Of a DNA stretch of 38,689 nt, positions 34,231 through 38,689 are shown in pieces (within the stretch, counting starts at the first letter, position 1; every line of letters starts with the position of its first letter). The stretch is from Slackia equolifaciens (GTDB taxonomy: Bacteria; Actinomycetota; Coriobacteriia; Coriobacteriales; Eggerthellaceae). A model generated the notes under the pieces. It worked only from the letters and a program-made list of their open reading frames with translations, had not been told where the DNA came from and did not search any database. The stretch spans positions 1-38,689 of the forward strand of contig NZ_QIBX01000023.1 in NCBI RefSeq assembly GCF_003725995.1, given 5' to 3'. The translations under genes and the position numbers were made by a program.

Positions 34231-34409
34231 GCCGTCGTGCGGTCGACCACGACGAGCCTCGCCCCGCCTCGCACCTCCTCCGCAGGCAGCTGCAGGAGGA
34301 CTCGGACGAGGTCGGAGACCGTCATGCCGAGTCCGCGGGCGAGACCTTTGGCGGACTCCATCTCCCGGTCGGACATGCGCACGTGAAGCTGCTTCGGATG
34401 CCTTTCCAT
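34143..34409 (-). pseudogene. Truncated RHH mobilisation-type protein (MobC-like)
   Basis: ATG at 34407-34409 opens MERHPKQLHVRMSDREMESAKG, followed by LARGLGMTVSDLVRVLLQLPAEE: a ribbon-helix-helix DNA-binding start as found in MobC-type relaxosome proteins. Reading remains good to about VVVDRTTAAR (about 34230). The remaining residues, SYIALSPMRSPKR and a Ser-rich end, are the mirror image of the opposite gene and are probably not natural. MobC relatives normally continue with a helical domain, so the gene has lost its 3' half. The MobC assignment is inferred from the N-terminal part only. No relaxase gene is in this window. Confidence 0.6.
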
Positions 34410-34676
34410 CTTCCGGCTCGCCTCCTCGAACCTCGGAATCGGGGGCGGGCCGACGCCCGAGGGCGCGGGGTATCCCCCCGCATGGAGCGTAGCCGAGCCG
34501 CAGGCGGGCTGCGCTCCCGCCGCCCCGGTCCGGGACGTTCCGTTCCGAAGGAGGGGACGCGTCCCGGCCCTCCTCCGAGAGCTTCGGGACCGGCGCCGGG
34601 CGGGGCGGTCAAGAGCTATTCCGGGGACTGTGTACACGGAATAGGCCTCTTGCTTTGTTCCGAAAGCGTACGGATC

Positions 34677-35837
34677 TCACGACCCGCACAACGCGTCGAA
34701 GGCTTCGAATCTTTTCCTGAGAACGCAATCGGCCTCCAGCGACGATACGAGCGCGGGGTGCAGGTCGGCAGCCCTATCGATTAGCCTTCGGATGGTTTTC
34801 AGATTCTCCAGCGCAATCGGGTTATGGGCGAAGACGTCCGGATTTCGATCGTCGGCCCACTTACCGAGGAACCTGAAGCAGCGCGACAGGAGCCCCACCC
34901 AAACGTCCGAAAGCTGCACGAACAAGTTCGACTCTGAATCCACGAAGTCGTAGTTGTCCCCGTCGACAATATCCATGGAAACATGCGTTTCGTCGTCGAA
35001 GCAGTGGAACGCCTTGGGGAAGAAGAGGCAGACCTGCTGATAGTGATCGGAGAATCCCTCCACCAGGGTGTCGGGAGGGTTGTCCTTCAGGAGCGCGAGG
35101 GATTCGCTTCTCGACGACGCTCTCGCCATCTGGCGGAACGTTTCTATGAAAAACCGATCTTCGAAGGAGAGAGATTCCGAGCGGGTTTCCAGGAAATCGA
35201 AAAGGGAATTCTCTATGAATTCGCAGAAAGGACGGACCTCTCCCGGAGGCACGTTGGGGAAGCCGAACGCGGCGAGATTCTCTAGAAAGCCGACGGGATC
35301 GATTCTGGCGCATAGATAGAGGGCGTTCTTCAGCTCCCTATGAAGAGCAAACATATGCCCGTGCCCCGAACCGGCGATCATGGAGTCAACGATGTCCACG
35401 ATTGCATAGTAGAGGTTGTCCTGCGAGTGGTAGTGGACGGCGATCCCGGGCTGGTCGATCGACTCGAGGAAGCGCGTGGTTTCCCTCCTGCGAAGGACCC
35501 TTGCGAAATCGCCGCTGCCGCCGAGCACCGTCCTCGCCTTCATCTCGCCGCTTCGGGGAGCGAAGGATTCGATGCGCGCCAACAGCTCGTCTTCGACCCC
35601 CTCGCCGAGGATGGCGATTCCGCCGAGGATGAATGGCCTCTCCACTGTCCGCGCATCCGCTATCGCGCCGTTTCTGTACGCGATGAACCGGCAGTTCTCC
35701 GTTTCGTCGTAGTAGATGCGCCAGGGCTCCTCGCAAATTTCGACGCCGGCGAGGGCCGCCATCGCCTCCGAGAATCCCGCAGCGTTTTCGCGAAGCTCCG
35801 CCACCCGCTTCCCCTTCCGTTTCGCCTCTCTACGCAA
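34677..35837 (-). CDS. DUF3800-like protein
   Basis: A 386-residue protein with the features of DUF3800, an uncharacterised family with an RNase H-like fold often found on mobile elements and in defence regions. The motif YYDETEN lies near the N-terminus (about 41-47), a second acidic/Lys region (GEMKART) follows, and SESNLFVQLSDVWVGLLSR (about 310-328) matches the family's C-terminal 'IQLADLIAG' pattern. These positions would bring acidic residues together in a metal site. Biochemical role unknown. Start chosen: TTG at 35835-35837, because GGAAGGAG lies 7 bases upstream; the open frame extends 28 codons further without a site. Two strong hairpins lie between it and the next gene. Confidence 0.72.
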   Translation of the reverse strand: MRREAKRKGKRVAELRENAAGFSEAMAALAGVEICEEPWRIYYDETENCRFIAYRNGAIADARTVERPFILGGIAILGEGVEDELLARIESFAPRSGEMKARTVLGGSGDFARVLRRRETTRFLESIDQPGIAVHYHSQDNLYYAIVDIVDSMIAGSGHGHMFALHRELKNALYLCARIDPVGFLENLAAFGFPNVPPGEVRPFCEFIENSLFDFLETRSESLSFEDRFFIETFRQMARASSRSESLALLKDNPPDTLVEGFSDHYQQVCLFFPKAFHCFDDETHVSMDIVDGDNYDFVDSESNLFVQLSDVWVGLLSRCFRFLGKWADDRNPDVFAHNPIALENLKTIRRLIDRAADLHPALVSSLEADCVLRKRFEAFDALCGS

Positions 35838-35936
35838 GTTACCACTCCTTCCGGGAAGCAACGCGGAAAATGCGCGCGGTCGAGATTCGCGGCATCCCGA
35901 CCGGAGGGTCTGACCACTCACCCCCGCGGTGTCGAA

Positions 35937-35975
35937 GCCCCCGGCCTGAAGGCCGGGGGCGCCCCTCGGAGGGGC
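35937..35975 (-). terminator. Two tandem GC-rich hairpins
   Basis: GCCCCCGGCC-TGAA-GGCCGGGGGC (35937-35960) is a perfect 10-base stem, directly followed by GCCCCT-CGG-AGGGGC (35961-35975). They begin 10 bases after the stop of the YraN-like gene and may end its transcript. There is no U tract. The first hairpin type may be a repeated genome element. Confidence 0.6.
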
Positions 35976-35984
35976 CAGGAGGTC

Positions 35985-36377
35985 TTAGGCGACCTCCGAG
36001 GGAAGCGAGCTGCCGGCAACGGGAACCGCGTCGGAGAGAGCGTTGATGTGGTGGCGGAGGAAGGCCTTGCCCTCGCCGAAGACCACCAGGCTCACGTCGT
36101 CGAAGCGGACGGGACGGTCGACGTCCTCATGCTCCGCCAGGTACGCGATGGCGGCCGTCTCGCGGCGCTCGCGCCCCTCGAGGCCGCTGCCCTCCGGGAA
36201 GCCGCCCTCGTCGGCGGTTCTCGCCGACACTTCAACGAGCACGAGGATATCGTCCTCCATCGCCACCACGTCGATCGCGCCCGCCGGGCATTCCCAGCCC
36301 GTTTCGACGACCTCGTAGCCGCGGCGCTCGAGGAAGAGCTTCGTTGCCTTGATTGCGCGTTCCTTCAGACCCTTCAT
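35985..36377 (-). CDS. YraN-like (UPF0102) nuclease-fold protein
   Basis: A 130-residue protein of the UPF0102/YraN type, a restriction-endonuclease-like fold with unknown role. The family layout is visible: an N-terminal helix ERAIKATKLFLERRGYEVVETGWEC, then AIDVVAMEDDILVLVEVSART, whose acidic residue and E-V-S resemble the usual D-x(n)-E-x-K metal core (here Ser takes the place of Lys), and a C-terminal strand pair VRFDDVSLVVFG. ATG at 36375-36377 follows GGAGG. It overlaps the end of the upstream gene, so the two are probably co-transcribed. The loss of the usual Lys makes catalysis uncertain. Confidence 0.75.
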   Translation of the reverse strand: MKGLKERAIKATKLFLERRGYEVVETGWECPAGAIDVVAMEDDILVLVEVSARTADEGGFPEGSGLEGRERRETAAIAYLAEHEDVDRPVRFDDVSLVVFGEGKAFLRHHINALSDAVPVAGSSLPSEVA

Positions 36378-36780
36378 TTCGACCTCCGTCGAAGGCGCGC
36401 AGCATCTCGTCGAAATCGTAGGAGCGCTGCTCTTCGCACGGCTCTACGTCTCGGACGCCGGCGGGCTTCCAGTGCTCGTCGTATTCCGTCGTGAGGCGCT
36501 CGGCGATGCGCCAGCCGTCGATGACGTAGATGCCGTTGTCCCCGGGGTCCATGCTCGCGTCGTCGGTGTAGGGGCCGACGCCGACCGACAGCGTGCCGCC
36601 GAAGAAGTTGCCGACGACCTGGCAGATGCGGGCCCACCCGTAGCTGTCGGAGCTGGGCGGGCGGTAGCCTTGGAGCTCGCAGTACCGAAGCAGAGGCTCG
36701 ACGGTGTCGCGACCGCCGTTCCAGTGCAGGTAGAGCCCGATCTTCCTTTCGCGCGTTGTGATGATCGCCCTGTTTCCCAT
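36232..36780 (-). CDS. Unknown protein overlapping the YraN-like gene
   Basis: A 182-residue product that I do not recognise. It begins MGNRAIITTRERKIGLYLHWNGG and has compact, protein-like composition to about residue 135 (SYDFDEMLRAFDGG). The last ~47 residues are Gly/Arg-rich low complexity and lie entirely within the overlap with the YraN-like gene. A frame slip at about 36380 would place a TGA on the YraN start codon (ATGA), a normal coupling arrangement, so a small indel may have extended it. ATG at 36778-36780 has an AAGGAGG site. No domains, signal or membrane segment seen. Confidence 0.6.
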   Translation of the reverse strand: MGNRAIITTRERKIGLYLHWNGGRDTVEPLLRYCELQGYRPPSSDSYGWARICQVVGNFFGGTLSVGVGPYTDDASMDPGDNGIYVIDGWRIAERLTTEYDEHWKPAGVRDVEPCEEQRSYDFDEMLRAFDGGRNEGSEGTRNQGNEALPRAPRLRGRRNGLGMPGGRDRRGGDGGRYPRAR

Positions 36781-37316
36781 CCGGGACCTCCTTCGCTTTC
36801 CTGGCTCCGCCCTGTGCCGAGCTCCGTTGGCGATCACAGCCCGCAAGGCGCTTCCGGGCGCAAGGGAGGAAGGGGAAACCGGAGGCCCGAGCTTCCGACG
36901 CAGGAGGAAGGTTTTCCGCGACCCTTGCGCCAGAGGAGAGCCTTGCGGCCGTATGGCGCCCGACGGGGCTGTGCGGGGCGGGGCGGAAGGAGGGGTCGGG
37001 AAACGGAGACGCGATGTTTCGACGAGCGAAGAGGCTCGATGAAGGCTGGAATGCAGTCGTGATTTCGTCCGGACATGCTGAGTTCGTTTACGCTGACGTA
37101 AGCTATTTCAGCAAGGAGAGGAAGGTGCCGTGTCTGCGACTTCGTGAACGTTGCGAGGATCGATTTGCGTGCTGCTCGTTTGCTGAGGACGGCGCGCATC
37201 GGGCGATGTTCCCGTTTGGCGGATGGTCAGCGGGAATGCCTCTTGCGGAACTGGACTGCCGGTGGAGCGGTTTCAGAACAGGCATTCCTAATCGGCCGCA
37301 TTGCCGACGAGGAGAG
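36781..37316. other. Intergenic region with inverted repeats
   Basis: About 540 bases without a supported gene. GGCGCAAGGG (36857-36866) is repeated inverted as CCCTTGCGCC (36922-36931), and a further CCTTGCGGCC lies about 20 bases beyond. It could be a promoter, a regulatory site or an old oriT for the element. A frame at 37014-37352 reads MFRRAKRLDEGWNAVV and has no ribosome site or domain. Confidence 0.4.
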
Positions 37317-37369
37317 ATTAATCAGGACAATATCAGGACATGTCCTGATTAATTGGGACTTGTCCTGAT
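37317..37369. repeat. TCAGGACA repeat cluster
   Basis: ATCAGGACA occurs at 37321-37329 and 37332-37340; TGTCCTGAT at 37341-37349 and 37361-37369. The outer pair is part of ATTAATCAGGACA (37317-37329) inverted as TGTCCTGATTAAT (37341-37353), 13 bases perfect. The central 37332-37349 is a perfect 18-base palindrome. Looks like an operator array or recombination site, just past the 3' end of the next leftward gene. Confidence 0.75.
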
Positions 37370-37387
37370 ACCGTCCCGGAGATTGGC

Positions 37388-38662
37388 CTATCGGGAGACC
37401 TCGTAATGGGCTCCCGGCCCACGCCCGACAGATACGAGCTCGCCGGCGTCGACGAGCTTCGAGAGCTCGCGGTAAGCCTGTTTCGTCTGCAGGTGTAAAA
37501 GCTGCTCGACATCGCGCCTCTTGATTGTCCCGCCCTGCTGGTTCGCAAGCTTCATTATGAGTTCCGGGTATCTGATCTTGTCGATGTCGGATTGGCGCAC
37601 GAAGTCGGCGTCCTTGCCGGATCGCGAGTATACCCTGCTGCTGAGCATGTAAGCGCGACCGCTGGCGTTCCCCACTCCTTCGACGAGACCCGCCTCGACA
37701 AGGTTTTCGACGGTTGAACGCGTCACGGAGTCGGTTGCGTGGATTTGGGAGCACAGGTCGGCGAGCGTTAGTCTCCTCTGCCGCTTCAGGGCGTCCAAGA
37801 CGAGGAGCGACCTGAGGGAAAGAGGCCTTCCCGTCCTCTCGCGCTCTTCGTTGATCATGCGCATGAACAGTTTGTCGGGAGCGCTCCTTGCGATGAATAC
37901 CGTGACGTTGGCAGACGTTGAAGCGGAGTAGTCCGGAAGCGGGCGTCCGCAATAGAGGGAGCCCTCGTAGATCCTGTCGACGCCGCGCCCTGTTTTCTCC
38001 GCGAGCCCGATTCTCTTCAAGGCTCCCATCAGACACTCGTTCCGCCCATGGGGCTCGACGGTCAGTAGGTTGTCGACGGTGACGCCTTCCACGAATCCTC
38101 CAGGATTAGATATCGTGAGCCCCTCGTCGTCGACAAGGACGCGCACCCTGCCCAGGGAGGCGTAATCCCTATGACCAAAGGCGTTCACAAGCGCCTCCCT
38201 GAACGCCCTGTGGTCGAATTCAGGCACAGGCTGCCTGAACAGCCCTTCTTCGTATTCTCGCTCGGGGTTCCACGGCTCGAGCATCGCCCTCATCTTTTCG
38301 ATTGTGTAGAGCAGGGGTTGGTCGAAGTCCTGGTTGACCCGAACCTCCGTCCCCTCGAGGACCTGGAACGCGGCTCCTGAGGTGGGCACGCACCGAGCGA
38401 TGGCCTCGCGCTTCCCGGCGAGGAGGATTCCGGTGACCGTGGGGACCTTCCTGCCGTCCACCATCGCCACCATGCGAAGCGCGCTCAGCATCTCGTCGTC
38501 GGGCAGTTCGAGGAGGGCCTGGTCTCCGTTGTTCCGGCTTCTTGAGAGAATGTCCCTCAAGCGCGTTGTGTTAGACCACTTTGGATAAGTGTCCTGCACG
38601 CAGTACACGCGACGGGGCCCCGGTTGCGACAATTCCATCATCAGGAGAGATGGAGGTTGCAA
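37388..38662 (-). pseudogene. 5'-truncated Schlafen/HATPase_c_4-type protein
   Basis: The reading resembles large proteins with an N-terminal AlbA_2 (Schlafen-like) domain, a divergent GHKL ATPase (HATPase_c_4) and C-terminal winged helices. The last two parts are present: FREALVNAFGHRDYASLGRVRVLV and ISNPGGFVEGVTVDNLL plus GLAEKTGRGVDRIY for the ATPase, then DNA-binding segments ending VGRGPGAHYEVSR. The AlbA_2 domain is missing: the same frame meets a TGA about 27 bases upstream of the TTG at 38660-38662. No ribosome site is seen at that TTG or at the ATG at 38641. The gene probably lost its 5' third. The alternative is a regulator using only the ATPase. Up to 424 residues. Confidence 0.65.
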
Positions 38663-38689
38663 TGGAAGACGTGCTCACCCAGCTGACGA
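38662..38689 (+). CDS. Start of a rightward gene (partial)
   Basis: ATG at 38662 with GGAGG six bases upstream reads MEDVLTQLT and is cut by the window edge. Nine residues do not allow a family call. It is divergent from the truncated gene, whose loss of a 5' end may be due to this gene's insertion. Confidence 0.35.

Noticed and set aside
33955-34784. Frames of up to 288 codons on the plus strand over the RHH gene and its flank
   Set aside because: Arg/Pro-rich shadow of the leftward RHH gene and non-coding DNA; only the first codons of the 34132 frame look real.
37014-37352. 112-codon plus frame MFRRAKRLDEGWNAVV
   Set aside because: No ribosome site, runs into the TCAGGACA array, no recognisable domain.
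37227-38036. 269-codon minus frame rich in Arg
   Set aside because: Frame-shifted shadow of the Schlafen/HATPase-type gene.

Overview
The window spans the replication-origin region of a high-GC bacterium followed by a mobile, resistance-bearing segment. The order rsmG-jag-yidC-yidD-rnpA-rpmH (minus strand), then dnaA-dnaN-recF-dciA-gyrB-gyrA (plus strand), is the classical oriC neighbourhood. DciA in place of a DnaC-type loader, frequent GTG/TTG starts, a Tat-exported molybdopterin oxidoreductase and the style of the mobile genes suggest an actinobacterium of class Coriobacteriia, probably Eggerthellales. The taxonomic call is inference from style, not from a database search.

Layout. 1-73: start of a leftward HTH gene, cut by the window edge. 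About 340: a perfect ParB site (parS). 0.5-3.9 kb: leftward rsmG, then a jag/yidC/yidD/rnpA/rpmH cluster read from a promoter near 3.9 kb. 3.93-4.6 kb: AT-rich, gene-free DNA with many TTTTCCAC-type motifs, taken as the upstream part of oriC. 4.67-5.46 kb: an unusual GHKL ATPase fused to a winged-helix domain. 5.76-15.4 kb: dnaA, dnaN, recF, dciA, gyrB, gyrA; the dnaA-dnaN gap carries DnaA boxes, a DnaA-trio array and an AT-rich unwinding element. gyrA encodes Phe at the position of E. coli GyrA Ser83, and a large nested hairpin lies between gyrB and gyrA.

15.6-27.6 kb: a Fic-fold protein with a destroyed catalytic motif; a three-gene Tat/molybdopterin oxidoreductase operon (catalytic lipoprotein, four-cluster ferredoxin, TorD-like chaperone); tRNA-Ile and tRNA-Ala; a membrane J-domain protein; typA; a PrsA-like foldase lipoprotein; two tRNA-Ser genes; a CPBP intramembrane protease.

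27.7-38.7 kb is accessory. A tRNA-Gly with a nearby 3' tRNA fragment marks an integration hotspot, beside a tyrosine integrase and an excisionase-like gene. Next comes a compact macrolide-resistance unit: promoter, short leader ORF, possible attenuator, Mef-like efflux pump, Msr-like ABC-F protein and terminator. Beyond it are a small XRE regulator, a broken RHH (MobC-type) gene, a DUF3800-like protein, a YraN-like nuclease-fold protein, an unknown gene overlapping it, a cluster of TCAGGACA repeats, a 5'-truncated Schlafen/HATPase-type gene, and the first codons of a rightward gene at the window edge. This half looks like an integrated element that has lost parts through deletions.
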